A program made the translations under genes and the position numbers. Below are positions 18,063 through 26,343 of a stretch of DNA of 64,000 bases, in pieces. Under the pieces are notes generated by a model. The model worked only from the letters and a program-made list of their open reading frames with translations, did not search any database and was not told the origin of the DNA. How positions within the stretch are numbered: the first letter of the stretch is position 1; each line of letters starts with the position of its first letter. This DNA comes from Caldilineaceae bacterium (GTDB lineage Bacteria; Chloroflexota; Anaerolineae; Caldilineales; Caldilineaceae): the NCBI GenBank assembly GCA_022842065.1, contig JALHQH010000007.1:116115-180114 (forward strand). Direction: 5' to 3'.

Positions 18063-19937
18063 CTAGCGCCCATGATTGCGCTGGAGCTTAAACAGCGCAG
18101 CGACGAGCGCATCAATATCTTCACAGGTGTTATACGGCGCAAGCGAGGCGCGCACGGTGCTCTCCACACCGAAGCGACGCAGGATCGGCTGCGCGCAGTG
18201 GTGGCCGGAACGCACGGCGATCCCGTCCTGATCCAAGGCCGCGCTCAGTTCCTCGGTGCGCAGCCCATCCACGACAAAGGAGATGACACCGGCTTTTTCT
18301 TTGGCCGTCCCAATCATGCATAGCCTCGGCACGGTGCAGAGTTGTGTCGTGGCGTATTGCAGCAGATCGTGCTCATACCAGCCGATCTGCTCAATGCCGA
18401 TTGACGAAACATAGTCCAAGGCAGCACCCAAACCAACCGCATCAGCAATATTGCCCGTGCCGGCCTCAAAGCGCGTCGGCGGCGGCTGATAGACGGTCTT
18501 TTCAAAGGTGACATCAGCGATCATGTTGCCGCCGCCCTGCCAGGGGGGCATACGCTCCAGCACCGCCTTTTTGCCATAGACCACGCCGATGCCGGTTGGC
18601 GCAAAGATCTTGTGCCCAGAGAAGATGTAGAAATCGGTGTTGATCGCCTGCACATCCTGGCGCATGTGGGAAACCGCTTGCGCGCCATCCACCAGCGTGC
18701 GTGCGCCATAACGATGGGCGGCGGCCACCATCGCCGGGACCGGTGTAATCGTGCCCAACGCGTTGGAAACCTGGGTGATGGCAACAAGTTTGGTGCGCGG
18801 GTTGAGCAGCTTTTCATACTCGGCCAAGATCACCTGGCCGCTGTCATCGACTGGGGCCACGCGCAGGCGCGCGCCTTTTTCCGCGGCAAGCTGTTGCCAC
18901 GGCACGATGTTGGCATGATGCTCCAGCCACGTAATCACAATCTCGTCGCCCTGGCCGATGTTTTGGCGACCCCAGCTTTGGGCCACCAGATTGATCGCTT
19001 CGGTGGCCCCGCGCACAAAGATGATCTCTTGTGGCGACGCCGCGTTGAGAAAGCGCTGCACTTTGGCGCGTGCCCCTTCGTAGGCGTCGGTCGCCCGCGC
19101 CGCCAGCGTATGGGCGGCGCGGTGGACATTTGAGTTCTCATGCTCATAGAAATACTTCAAGCGCTCGATGACCGCACGCGGCTTTTGCGTCGTGGCCGCA
19201 TTGTCCAGCCAGATCAGCCGCTTGCCATGGACCTGCTCTTGCAGAATCGGGAAATCGCGGCGGATCGCATAAGGGTCAAAAAGCTGCGGCGCAAAGTGCA
19301 GATCCGGCACCCGCGCCGGATTATAGCTCACCGACTCCGGGGGGAAGGTCAGCGTTTCAACGTGGAAAGGGGCAGTGCCCACCTGCGCACGCGCCAGCGC
19401 CTCTTCGATAAAATAGAGGCCACCGGTGGGTGAAACAGTGGACGGTGCTGGGGGCACAGTGGGCGCACTGAGCGCGTGCGGCACAAACGCCATCACCCCG
19501 CCAAAGGTCACCGGCACGGCACTCAGATCAGCCACATGGTGGGGTGACAGTCCCACCGCAGGGACCGGTGCCGATTGGCCCAAGGCAGCAGTGGGCAACT
19601 GGGTGGGCGCGATGGGTAAAGGTGCAGATAGCGCGGCCCCCGGTGGGGTTGCCGACGGCAGGGGCAACACACCAGTGCTGGCCGGCAGCGTGGGTGACAG
19701 CACGGGTGGCACCGGGGTGGGAGCGCTGGCATGGCCCGGCAGCGCGGCAAAAAACTGGTTGGCCAGTTGTGCGATCAGATCGAGTGCCGGCGCACTTCCG
19801 CTCAACGCCGCGAATGCGCCCTGCACATCGCCCGCGGCGGGGCCGGACGTCGCCAGTAATTCCGTTATCCCTGGGTTAGACCCTGCGTTAGGCCCTAAAT
19901 TAGACCCGGGCTGGGTACCAAGCTTAAGCGTAGTCAT
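18063..19937 (-). CDS. SufS-type cysteine desulfurase with long disordered N-terminal encapsulin-targeting region
   Basis: Protein of 624 residues, about 200 longer than ordinary SufS. Residues about 215-624 are the PLP desulfurase domain: H-K-I-F-A-P-T-G-I-G holds the PLP lysine and R-S-G-H-H-C-A-Q-P the persulfide Cys at 581. It removes sulfur from cysteine as enzyme-bound persulfide. The first 200 residues are Pro/Ala/Ser/Thr-rich with two islands that look conserved, L-D-L-I-A-Q-L-A-N-Q-F-F near residue 52 and G-L-Y-F-I-E-E-A-L-A near 175. This matches the cargo of family 2A encapsulins, where the N-terminal region directs loading. The ATG at 19937 overlaps the encapsulin gene by 14 bp, indicating coupled translation. 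Confidence 0.93.
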   Translation of the reverse strand: MTTLKLGTQPGSNLGPNAGSNPGITELLATSGPAAGDVQGAFAALSGSAPALDLIAQLANQFFAALPGHASAPTPVPPVLSPTLPASTGVLPLPSATPPGAALSAPLPIAPTQLPTAALGQSAPVPAVGLSPHHVADLSAVPVTFGGVMAFVPHALSAPTVPPAPSTVSPTGGLYFIEEALARAQVGTAPFHVETLTFPPESVSYNPARVPDLHFAPQLFDPYAIRRDFPILQEQVHGKRLIWLDNAATTQKPRAVIERLKYFYEHENSNVHRAAHTLAARATDAYEGARAKVQRFLNAASPQEIIFVRGATEAINLVAQSWGRQNIGQGDEIVITWLEHHANIVPWQQLAAEKGARLRVAPVDDSGQVILAEYEKLLNPRTKLVAITQVSNALGTITPVPAMVAAAHRYGARTLVDGAQAVSHMRQDVQAINTDFYIFSGHKIFAPTGIGVVYGKKAVLERMPPWQGGGNMIADVTFEKTVYQPPPTRFEAGTGNIADAVGLGAALDYVSSIGIEQIGWYEHDLLQYATTQLCTVPRLCMIGTAKEKAGVISFVVDGLRTEELSAALDQDGIAVRSGHHCAQPILRRFGVESTVRASLAPYNTCEDIDALVAALFKLQRNHGR

Positions 19938-20850
19938 AATATTGATCGACCTCAACCTCTTGCAAGACAGCAATGGCATCCTCGGTCAACACGGCAGCAG
20001 AGCAATAGAGCGAGATGAGATAGGAGGCAATCGCTTTGCGGTCGATGCCCATAAAGCGGACCGAAAGACTCGGTGCGACTTCGCCGGGAATGCCCGGCTG
20101 GAAGATCCCCACCACCCCCTGTTTTTTCTCGCCGGTGCGCAACAGTAAAATATCGGTCTTATTGCCGTTGATCTGCAGCTTGTCGGTTGGCACCAATGGT
20201 AGTCCGCGCCAGGTGAGGAAAGAGGAACCAAACAGGTTCACCGTGGGCGGCGGCACCCCGCGGCGGGTGCATTCGCGTCCAAAGGCGGCAATGGCCCGTG
20301 GGTGGGCCAGGAAGAAGGCAGGCTCTTTCCAAACTTTCGTGATCAGTTCGTCCAGATCATCAGGCGTGGGACGGCCTTTGCGTGGTTTAACTTTTTGGGT
20401 ATCGACCACATTATTTAGCAAGCCATAGCTCGGGTTATTGATCAGTTCGCCTTCCTGTTTTTCTTTGACTTTCTCAATCAACAGCCGCAATTGCTCTTGA
20501 ATCTGATCGATTGGTTTGCTATAGAGATCAGAAACGCGGGTCTGTACATCCAGCACCGTGGTGATCGCATTCAACGAATACTCGCGCGGCGCTTCTTCGT
20601 AATTAATAAAGGTTTCCGGTAGATCATTATTATTTTTGGGGCTGCATTCGACATCAGCGGTCACATTGCCTTTGGCATCCTTGACGCGATTAAGGCGATA
20701 AATACCGGCCTCAACCGGTGTCCACGGCAAGAAAGCGACCAGCCAGCGTGGGGTAATGCCTGACCATTGGGCATGCGTCTTAGTGGCGTTGGCCAGTTGG
20801 CGCGCCGCTTGCTCGCCCAATGTTTGGCGAACTTCAATCTCTTGCGTCAT
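19924..20850 (-). CDS. family 2A encapsulin shell protein (SrpI-like)
   Basis: Protein of 308 residues with the HK97-like fold of family 2A encapsulins, which self-assemble into a protein shell about 25 nm wide. Recognised stretches include A-A-R-Q-L-A-N-A-T-K-T, I-T-P-R-W-L, P-V-E-A-G-I-Y-R, F-F-L-A-H-P-R-A-I-A-A-F-G and L-P-L-V-P-T-D-K-L. I chose the ATG at 20850: AAGGA lies 9 bp before it, but touches the alternative ATG at 20859. The gene downstream, overlapping by 14 bp, encodes the long-tailed cysteine desulfurase, the known cargo type of this family; CysE and a cystathionine enzyme follow. The compartment is thought to store or buffer cysteine-derived sulfane sulfur under sulfur limitation. 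Confidence 0.92.
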   Translation of the reverse strand: MTQEIEVRQTLGEQAARQLANATKTHAQWSGITPRWLVAFLPWTPVEAGIYRLNRVKDAKGNVTADVECSPKNNNDLPETFINYEEAPREYSLNAITTVLDVQTRVSDLYSKPIDQIQEQLRLLIEKVKEKQEGELINNPSYGLLNNVVDTQKVKPRKGRPTPDDLDELITKVWKEPAFFLAHPRAIAAFGRECTRRGVPPPTVNLFGSSFLTWRGLPLVPTDKLQINGNKTDILLLRTGEKKQGVVGIFQPGIPGEVAPSLSVRFMGIDRKAIASYLISLYCSAAVLTEDAIAVLQEVEVDQYYDYA

Positions 20851-20975
20851 TGGATTCATTCCTTCGTTTGGTGATGATGTTAGATATTAATGGCAAAAAC
20901 TGGCCCGAAGTGGCCGGTCTACTATGCAGCAGCCTAAGTAAGACAGTAGGACAGTGAGTCACTGACTAGCGTTGG

Positions 20976-22379
20976 CTACACGCCGCGCTCGACGGCAACG
21001 GCCTGTGACCAGCGCTCAACCCCGTCGCGCAGATTGACCACGTTGTCGAAGCCGCGGCTGCGCAAGAGGCTGGTGGCGATCTGCGAGCGATAGCCGCTGG
21101 CACAGTGGAGCACGACGGTTCGATCCCGCGCGATCTCGTCAAGCCGCGTGAGCAATGAGCCGATGTGGATGTGACGCGCGCCCTTAATGCGCACGCTGTT
21201 GTATTCACTTTTGTTGCGGACATCCAGCACGACCAGGCCATTTTGGGGCAGACGCGTCGCCAGTTCCTCGGCACTCCACTCGGGCAACTGGGCGAGCCGC
21301 CCACTGACCACTACGGGCAGCGCATAGCCGCCGATCTGATCCACACCAATGCTGCGCAGTGCGTTGACCAAAGCTGGCACTGCCGCGGCCGCAGGGGCAA
21401 TGAAGTAAAGGGGCTTGGTATAGTCGACCAGCCAACCGACAAAGGTATTAAAGTCTTTGCGTTCAGGCACGCTGACCGAGCCTGGAATGTGGCCGGCCAC
21501 ATAATCCCTGCGGCTGCGCAGGTCAATAACCAAAGCCCCGCCGGCGATCAAGTCATCGATGGCAAGCCGGTCAAACGCTTTCAGCGGCGGTAGTTCAGCC
21601 AGTAGCGCCGGACCGATTTTGTTCACCTGCTTCATCTGCGCAAAGTAGCGCGGCGCTTCGGGCTGGTCCGCTAGCAACCACTTGGCAAAGGCCGCCGCGT
21701 CGTCGATCTGAAAGGCGGGGTTGAAGCGTTTTTCATAGCCTAGCGTGGTCGATGGGATGGCGCCGAGCGCTTTGCCACAGGCGCTACCCGCGCCATGCGC
21801 CGGCCAGATTTGCAGATAATCGGGCATGGCCTTAAAACGCTGGACCGTCTCGAATTGGCGTTGTGCGCCGGCAACAGCCGTACCGGCCAGCCTCGCAACA
21901 GCCTCAAGTAGATCAGGACGCCCCACATCACCCACAAAGAGGGCATCCCCGGTAAAGATGCCGATGGGCTGATCCGCGTTGGCCGTGTCGGTAAGCAGAA
22001 ACGCAATATGTTCCGGGGTGTGTCCTGGGGTATGAAGCACTTCGACTTTGATTTTCCCCACCAGCCAACGCGTCTGATCTCGGACCAGCGTCACATTTGG
22101 TTGATTGGCAAATTGATATTTCCAGTTAGCATCACCCAGGTCGCTGAGAAAAATAGTGGCACCAGTGGCGGCGGCCAACTCGCGGCTGCCGCTGACAAAG
22201 TCCGCATGAATATGCGTCTCGGTGACGTGGGTAATGCACAGCCCTGCCTGTTCGGCCGCGGCCAAATAAGGGGCAATGTCGCGCGCCGGGTCAACCACCA
22301 GTGCTTCCCCCGTTTTGGCACAGCCAACCAGATACGAAGCCTGCGCCAGCCGCTCATCATAAAAATAGCGTAACAACAT
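20976..22379 (-). CDS. MBL-fold hydrolase fused to two rhodanese domains (persulfide dioxygenase-like)
   Basis: Protein of 467 residues. Residues 1-240 are a metallo-beta-lactamase fold with T-H-I-H-A-D-F at 55-61, G-H-T-P-E-H and F-T-G-D-A-L-F-V-G-D-V-G-R-P-D-L, the signature of ETHE1-like sulfur dioxygenases. Residues about 275-360 are a rhodanese domain that lacks the active Cys (L-Y-F-I-A-P where Cys should be). Residues about 375-467 are a second rhodanese domain with the active loop H-C-A-S-G-Y-R-S and Cys426. The family oxidises glutathione- or protein-persulfides to sulfite and moves sulfane sulfur. It is just upstream of the encapsulin gene, so it could receive or dispose of sulfur released by the compartment. 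Reaction inferred from family only. Confidence 0.9.
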   Translation of the reverse strand: MLLRYFYDERLAQASYLVGCAKTGEALVVDPARDIAPYLAAAEQAGLCITHVTETHIHADFVSGSRELAAATGATIFLSDLGDANWKYQFANQPNVTLVRDQTRWLVGKIKVEVLHTPGHTPEHIAFLLTDTANADQPIGIFTGDALFVGDVGRPDLLEAVARLAGTAVAGAQRQFETVQRFKAMPDYLQIWPAHGAGSACGKALGAIPSTTLGYEKRFNPAFQIDDAAAFAKWLLADQPEAPRYFAQMKQVNKIGPALLAELPPLKAFDRLAIDDLIAGGALVIDLRSRRDYVAGHIPGSVSVPERKDFNTFVGWLVDYTKPLYFIAPAAAAVPALVNALRSIGVDQIGGYALPVVVSGRLAQLPEWSAEELATRLPQNGLVVLDVRNKSEYNSVRIKGARHIHIGSLLTRLDEIARDRTVVLHCASGYRSQIATSLLRSRGFDNVVNLRDGVERWSQAVAVERGV

Positions 22380-22391
22380 GACCTTATTCCT

Positions 22392-22679
22392 TTATGCAGG
22401 GGGATCGAAATCCCACTTGAGTGCAGGGTAACCCTGCAGCGTTACCCATTCGGGCTGCATGGAAAAGCGCCGCAGGGCGGCGCTGATGGCATCAGAAAAT
22501 TGGGTGTCTATCCAGGCGGTTTGTGACGATGGCGACACAGCAAGGAGAGCAGTGCGCGCAAAAGACAAATCCCTGCGCTCTACAGGTGCAATAACAGGAG
22601 CGAAGCGTATGTGGTGAGGTTTGTTACAACATGCTTTTGCAGAATAGCAAGCAAAGCCAACAAATTGAGACTGACTCAT
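22392..22679 (-). CDS. small protein of unknown function, first gene after promoter P3
   Basis: Frame of 95 residues starting about 30 bp after the predicted transcription start of P3 and ending 12 bp before the MBL-rhodanese gene, a position that argues it is translated. The N-terminal third holds A-C-Y-S-A-K-A-C-C-N-K-P-H-H, three Cys within eight residues, while the C-terminus (W-V-T-L-Q-G-Y-P-A-L-K-W-D-F-D-P-P) looks like a folded protein tail. No good ribosome site is seen before the ATG. It may be a cysteine-sensing leader fused to or overlapping a small protein, or simply an unknown small protein. I do not recognise a family. Confidence 0.55.
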   Translation of the reverse strand: MSQSQFVGFACYSAKACCNKPHHIRFAPVIAPVERRDLSFARTALLAVSPSSQTAWIDTQFSDAISAALRRFSMQPEWVTLQGYPALKWDFDPPA

Positions 22680-22719
22680 CCAACCCTGTTATCTCTGTTT
22701 CGATAGGACTAGATAATTC

Positions 22720-22775
22720 AGTCTATCACCGTAAGGTAACAAGGTTGGTTCCAAGCTGATAACAAGCTGGTAACA
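22720..22775 (-). promoter_or_regulatory. TGTTACC-array promoter P3
   Basis: On the minus strand: TGTTACC at 22775-22769, TGTTATC at 22764-22758, degenerate TGGAACC at 22753-22747, TGTTACC at 22741-22735, then 9 bp and TAGACT at 22725-22720. It drives the encapsulin/cysteine desulfurase operon. Confidence 0.85.
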
Positions 22776-22784
22776 AATGGGCGC

Positions 22785-23441
22785 TTAGTAGGATAAATGG
22801 GTTTTGTGAATAAAATCGTTAAGTTGGTCGAGCAAGCCGCTGGCTGCACGTACGGCAAAGGCAAAGTGCTCTGGCTCGGCCATTGTATGCAGATCAGCCA
22901 GCGCCAGTTGACCGGGATATTGGTCAACCAGATAGCGGCTACAGACATCACCGGTGCCAAAGCCATCAATCTGCCCGGCCAGCAGCGCCGTTACAGCCTG
23001 CTCTTGCATGTCGTAGTAGACAAGATTGGCCGTCGCCGGTTTGCGCTGGCGGGTGTCAAGATCGGCGGTTGAGCCACGCGTAACGGCAAGGGTGTAGCCG
23101 GCAAAATCGGCCATTGTCTTGAACTTGTCCTGATCGCTGGCCCGAATCAGCAGCGAACGTTCGACGGTAAAATAGGGGTCGCTCCAGCGCACGCCAGGGG
23201 TTTGGCGTTCGGGCAAGGGGGCAATCCCGGCGGCGGCGATATCGACCTCATCCCGCCCTGGCCGTTCCCAGATGCGGTCAAAGCGAAAGATCTGAAACGC
23301 AATCGTTAGCCCCTGTTGCTGGGCAAACGCACGCAGAAAATCAATGTCGCGACCATAAACACCCTGCTCATCACTTGAACAGACGGGCGCAAAAGCCCCA
23401 TAGATGGCAACGGTTAATGTCCCTGGCTGAATGGTTGGCAT
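22785..23441 (-). CDS. family 3 solute-binding-fold protein without signal peptide
   Basis: Protein of 218 residues from the ATG at 23441, chosen because AGGGAGG lies 9 bp upstream. The fold of polar-amino-acid binding proteins is visible: G-R-D-I-D-F-L-R-A-F, I-A-A-A-G-I-A-P-L-P-E-R, W-S-D-P-Y-F, and G-x-T-L-A-V-T-R-G-S-T. There is no signal sequence or lipobox, so unlike its relatives it would stay in the cytoplasm unless the true start lies upstream. A frame extension to 23567 adds no convincing signal peptide. It is the last gene of the long unit 4 operon and ends 10 bp before the P3 operator. It may act as a cytoplasmic sulfur-ligand sensor; this is a guess. Confidence 0.75.
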   Translation of the reverse strand: MPTIQPGTLTVAIYGAFAPVCSSDEQGVYGRDIDFLRAFAQQQGLTIAFQIFRFDRIWERPGRDEVDIAAAGIAPLPERQTPGVRWSDPYFTVERSLLIRASDQDKFKTMADFAGYTLAVTRGSTADLDTRQRKPATANLVYYDMQEQAVTALLAGQIDGFGTGDVCSRYLVDQYPGQLALADLHTMAEPEHFAFAVRAASGLLDQLNDFIHKTHLSY

Positions 23442-23514
23442 TCGCTTAGTCCTCCCTGGCATTTTGCTTATCGGGAAAAAGATTAGCGGGGAAGAGCATG
23501 GCCGCAAAGCGTCC

Positions 23515-23715
23515 CTATGCGGCCATGTGCTGGTGAAGAAAGGCACTGCCTGCGCCGGCCGCGCCAATCATATACCCGATTTCACGGTTGATGAGATCGG
23601 GCAGGACAAGTTTAATCGTTTGTACAGTATTATGCAATGTGTCCACAGCAGCCAGCAGCCCGGTTTGGGTCAAAAACCGGGCTGCTGCGCTCGTCGCCGG
23701 TGGGGCCATCGGCAT
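23515..23715 (-). CDS. possible small protein between LLM and binding-protein genes
   Basis: A 66-residue frame fills most of the 280-bp gap between the LLM gene and the binding-protein gene. Its ATG at 23715 lies just after the LLM stop codon. It is rich in Ala, Leu and Ile (H-N-T-V-Q-T-I-K-L-V-L-P-D-L) and looks helical. No ribosome site is obvious and no family is recognised. It could be a spurious frame. Confidence 0.4.
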   Translation of the reverse strand: MPMAPPATSAAARFLTQTGLLAAVDTLHNTVQTIKLVLPDLINREIGYMIGAAGAGSAFLHQHMAA

Positions 23716-23720
23716 TAGGA

Positions 23721-24833
23721 TCAAGCAACGGCGACTGGTTCGGGGCGTGACACCGGACGGAATAGTGGTACAGCCTTACTGCCATTGGTATAGGGCAACG
23801 ACATTTCCACGCGGGGTGTTGCTTGCAGCCCAAAGACTTCCGCGACCAACTCGTAGGAACGGCGACGCAGGGCGTGGTCACCAATGCTGGTGACAATGAT
23901 CAGTTCATCGGCGCCCAGCCGCGTCACCAGTTCGGTCAATTCCTGATGAACACGATCAGGCGTACCATAGATGGGGCTGAAAGCACGCACCTTTTCTACC
24001 TCTTCCGGGGTAAAGTCATAGGCCAGCGCCTCTGCCACGGTTGGGGGCGCGCCCCGTTCTCCTTTCTGTCGCCGGAGGTTGGTCAAGTCACCGGCCAGCT
24101 TCAACCCTTCGGCGAGTTCCTCGGTTTCGGCGCAGATCACACCCACGCTCACAATGGCGTGAGGGTGGGCCAAATACGTAGAGGGTTGGAAATTTTCCTT
24201 GTAGGCCGGGATCGCCTTGGTCGCTTCCGCCGCGCTGAAATGATAGGCCGCCGCAAAGCCTCGGCCCCGTTCCGCCGCCAATTTGCCGCTAAGCTGCCCA
24301 GAGCCCAACAACCAGATCGGTGGGAAGGGCACTCCTTCCGGCGCGGCGATCACATCACGCAGCGGATCGCCTTCCGGGAAGGGGGAAGGGGCAACTTCGG
24401 CAAAACCTTCCAATTCGGCCAGCAAACGGGCAATATCATCAGCAGCCGTGAGCGCGGCCTCATTGCGCCGTAACGCGAGGGCGGTACGCTTATCTTGATT
24501 CGGCGCACGGCCAATCCCGAGATCGATGCGCCCTGGCGACAGTGCCTCCAGGGTACGGAAAGTCTCAGCGACTTTGAGTGGGGCATAGTTAGGCAACAGG
24601 ATGCCGCCCGACCCGACGCGGATACGCTTGGTTTCGCGGGCAATCACGCCGATCAGTACTTCGGGGGAGACCGCGGCCAGCCCGACAAAGTTGTGGTGCT
24701 CGGCCAGCCAGTAGCGATGATAGCCCAGTGCCTCGGCCAGTTGCGCTAGTTCCAATGTGTTATGTACAGCCTCAATCCCACCACCACCATTCGGAATGGG
24801 GATCAGATCAAGAATCGAAATGGGAAAAGTCAA
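23721..24833 (-). CDS. LLM-class flavin-dependent monooxygenase (LuxA-like)
   Basis: Protein of 370 residues. It starts at TTG 24833, with AAAGGAG well placed before it. The TIM-barrel luciferase-like fold is seen from L-D-L-I-P-I-P-N-G-G, Y-H-R-Y-W-L-A-E-H-H, I-R-V-G-S-G-G-I-L-L-P-N-Y-A-P-L and G-R-I-D-L-G-I-G-R-A-P. Such enzymes use reduced FMN and oxygen to attack sulfonates, sulfones, alkanals or other substrates. It is the last of four LLM genes in a row that appear to be one transcript with the YeeE, rhodanese and peptide-type importer genes. The reduced flavin could come from the nitroreductase at 33112-33900. The substrate is unknown. Confidence 0.9.
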   Translation of the reverse strand: MTFPISILDLIPIPNGGGGIEAVHNTLELAQLAEALGYHRYWLAEHHNFVGLAAVSPEVLIGVIARETKRIRVGSGGILLPNYAPLKVAETFRTLEALSPGRIDLGIGRAPNQDKRTALALRRNEAALTAADDIARLLAELEGFAEVAPSPFPEGDPLRDVIAAPEGVPFPPIWLLGSGQLSGKLAAERGRGFAAAYHFSAAEATKAIPAYKENFQPSTYLAHPHAIVSVGVICAETEELAEGLKLAGDLTNLRRQKGERGAPPTVAEALAYDFTPEEVEKVRAFSPIYGTPDRVHQELTELVTRLGADELIIVTSIGDHALRRRSYELVAEVFGLQATPRVEMSLPYTNGSKAVPLFRPVSRPEPVAVA

Positions 24834-24864
24834 GGTAAAGCTCCTTTATGCATTCAAACCTCTA

Positions 24865-26217
24865 TTACGCCAGAGTGTACTCATGCTGCGGGGTAAACCA
24901 GGGGCTGATGGGCCGGGCGATGCCTAGATTTTCGCGCAAGGTGTTGCCCGTGTATTCGGTGCGGAAGAGGCCGCGGTTTTGTAATTCCGGCATGACTAGA
25001 TCGACAAAATCCGCTACATCATTCGGGAAGAGGGTCGGGGTGAGCAGGAAGCCGTCACTGGCACCGGCCTCAAACCAATGTTGAAAGTGATCCGCAATCT
25101 GTACGGGTGAACCAGCAAGGGGTGTGCGCGGCATGATCAGGTCGGCGACTTGGCGGACGGTCAGGTTTTTCGCTGTGGCCTCTTGTTGCCACTTCTCGAT
25201 CAAAGGCACATTGGCGGCCGGGTTGGTCGTATCCAAGGCGGGTAAAGGGCCGTCCAGGTCAATCTCATGGAAATCCAGCCCGCTCTGTTCGCCCAGGAGA
25301 TAGCGCAGAATATCATCGGTCAGCAACAATTCGCGGTAGTAGGCCGCTTTTTCCTTGGCTTCGGCTTCGGTGCGCGCGGCAATCACCCCCAACCCCGGCA
25401 GCACGCGCAGTTGATCAGGGGCGCGCCCATACTTGACCATGCGCTGCTTGACATCATCGTAGTGGGCCTTGGAATCGTCGAGGTTGCGATGGGGGCTAAA
25501 GATCACATCGGCAATCCGTGCCGCCAGATCGCGCCCGTCGTCGGATTGACCGGCCTGGATGATGACCGGATGCCCCTGCGGTGAACGGGGCACATCCAGC
25601 GGCCCCCGGACATTGAACCATTCACCCTGGTGGTTGAGCGCATGGACTTTGCTACGATCCACTGCCCCATTGACAAAGGCATCATCCTCCCAGCTATCCC
25701 ACAAGTTTTTGATCAAGGCCACAAATTCACGCGCTCGGTCATAGCGCGTGGCATGATCCAGATGCTTTTCCCGGCTGAAGTTAAAGGCCACCTGGTCGCC
25801 GCCGGCGTCCTTGGCAATCGAGTTGCTAAAGGTGGTCACGACATTCCACGCCGCCCGGCCATTGCTCACATGGTCAATCGAAGCCAGTTGGCGCGCCAAC
25901 TCGTAGGGCTGGTTATAGGTCGAAGAGATCGTCGCGGCCAGCCCGACATGCTCGGTCACCGCGGCCAGCGCCGGCAGCAGGGCAATCGTATCCGGGCGCC
26001 CATTGACAATAGGGCCAAAAAATTTGTCACGATGCTCGCGTACGACCAGCCCTTCGCCAAAAAAGATAAAGTCTAATTTGCCCCTTTCAGCGAGTTGGGC
26101 AAAGCGGACATAGGTCTCGAATTCGGTAAATTTGGCATGTTCAGGATGGCGCCAGGCAATGCTATGGCCGACCCCCTGTAAGAAGACGCCAATGTGAAGT
26201 TGCTTTTGGTTGCTCAT
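24865..26217 (-). CDS. LLM-class flavin monooxygenase, NtaA/SnaA/DszA/SoxA type
   Basis: Protein of 450 residues from ATG 26217, preceded by AGAGGAAA. The long LLM subgroup is indicated by H-S-I-A-W-R-H-P-E-H, D-F-I-F-F-G-E-G-L, A-A-T-I-S-S-T-Y-N-Q-P-Y, R-A-A-W-N-V-V-T-T and G-Q-S-D-D-G-R-D-L-A-A. Members include nitrilotriacetate and dibenzothiophene-sulfone monooxygenases; in sulfur-starvation operons they cleave C-S bonds using FMNH2. It shares about the same layout with the next gene (26311-27471), suggesting an old duplication. The C-terminal segment has the family's P-L-A-G-S-P-V-Q-I-A-D-H-F-Q-H-W-F. Exact substrate not determinable. Confidence 0.92.
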   Translation of the reverse strand: MSNQKQLHIGVFLQGVGHSIAWRHPEHAKFTEFETYVRFAQLAERGKLDFIFFGEGLVVREHRDKFFGPIVNGRPDTIALLPALAAVTEHVGLAATISSTYNQPYELARQLASIDHVSNGRAAWNVVTTFSNSIAKDAGGDQVAFNFSREKHLDHATRYDRAREFVALIKNLWDSWEDDAFVNGAVDRSKVHALNHQGEWFNVRGPLDVPRSPQGHPVIIQAGQSDDGRDLAARIADVIFSPHRNLDDSKAHYDDVKQRMVKYGRAPDQLRVLPGLGVIAARTEAEAKEKAAYYRELLLTDDILRYLLGEQSGLDFHEIDLDGPLPALDTTNPAANVPLIEKWQQEATAKNLTVRQVADLIMPRTPLAGSPVQIADHFQHWFEAGASDGFLLTPTLFPNDVADFVDLVMPELQNRGLFRTEYTGNTLRENLGIARPISPWFTPQHEYTLA

Positions 26218-26227
26218 AAAGTTTCCT

Positions 26228-26343
26228 CTGTTTTTTGACGACGGACGACGGACCACCGACGACCGACGGCTGATCGGTGCGAAGCCGAAGAAAGGCGATA
26301 AACGTTGGTTTTAGCGGTCGTCCGTCGTCCGTCGTCCGTCGTC
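26228..26343. repeat. GACGGAC simple repeats in inverted arrangement
   Basis: GACGACGGACGACGGAC units at 26236-26271 face GTCGTCCGTCGTCCGTC units at 26318-26343. The right-hand block runs into the 3' end of the next LLM gene and encodes its last residues. Similar simple-repeat spacers of other sequence lie at 15894, 17143 and 63855. Confidence 0.7.
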
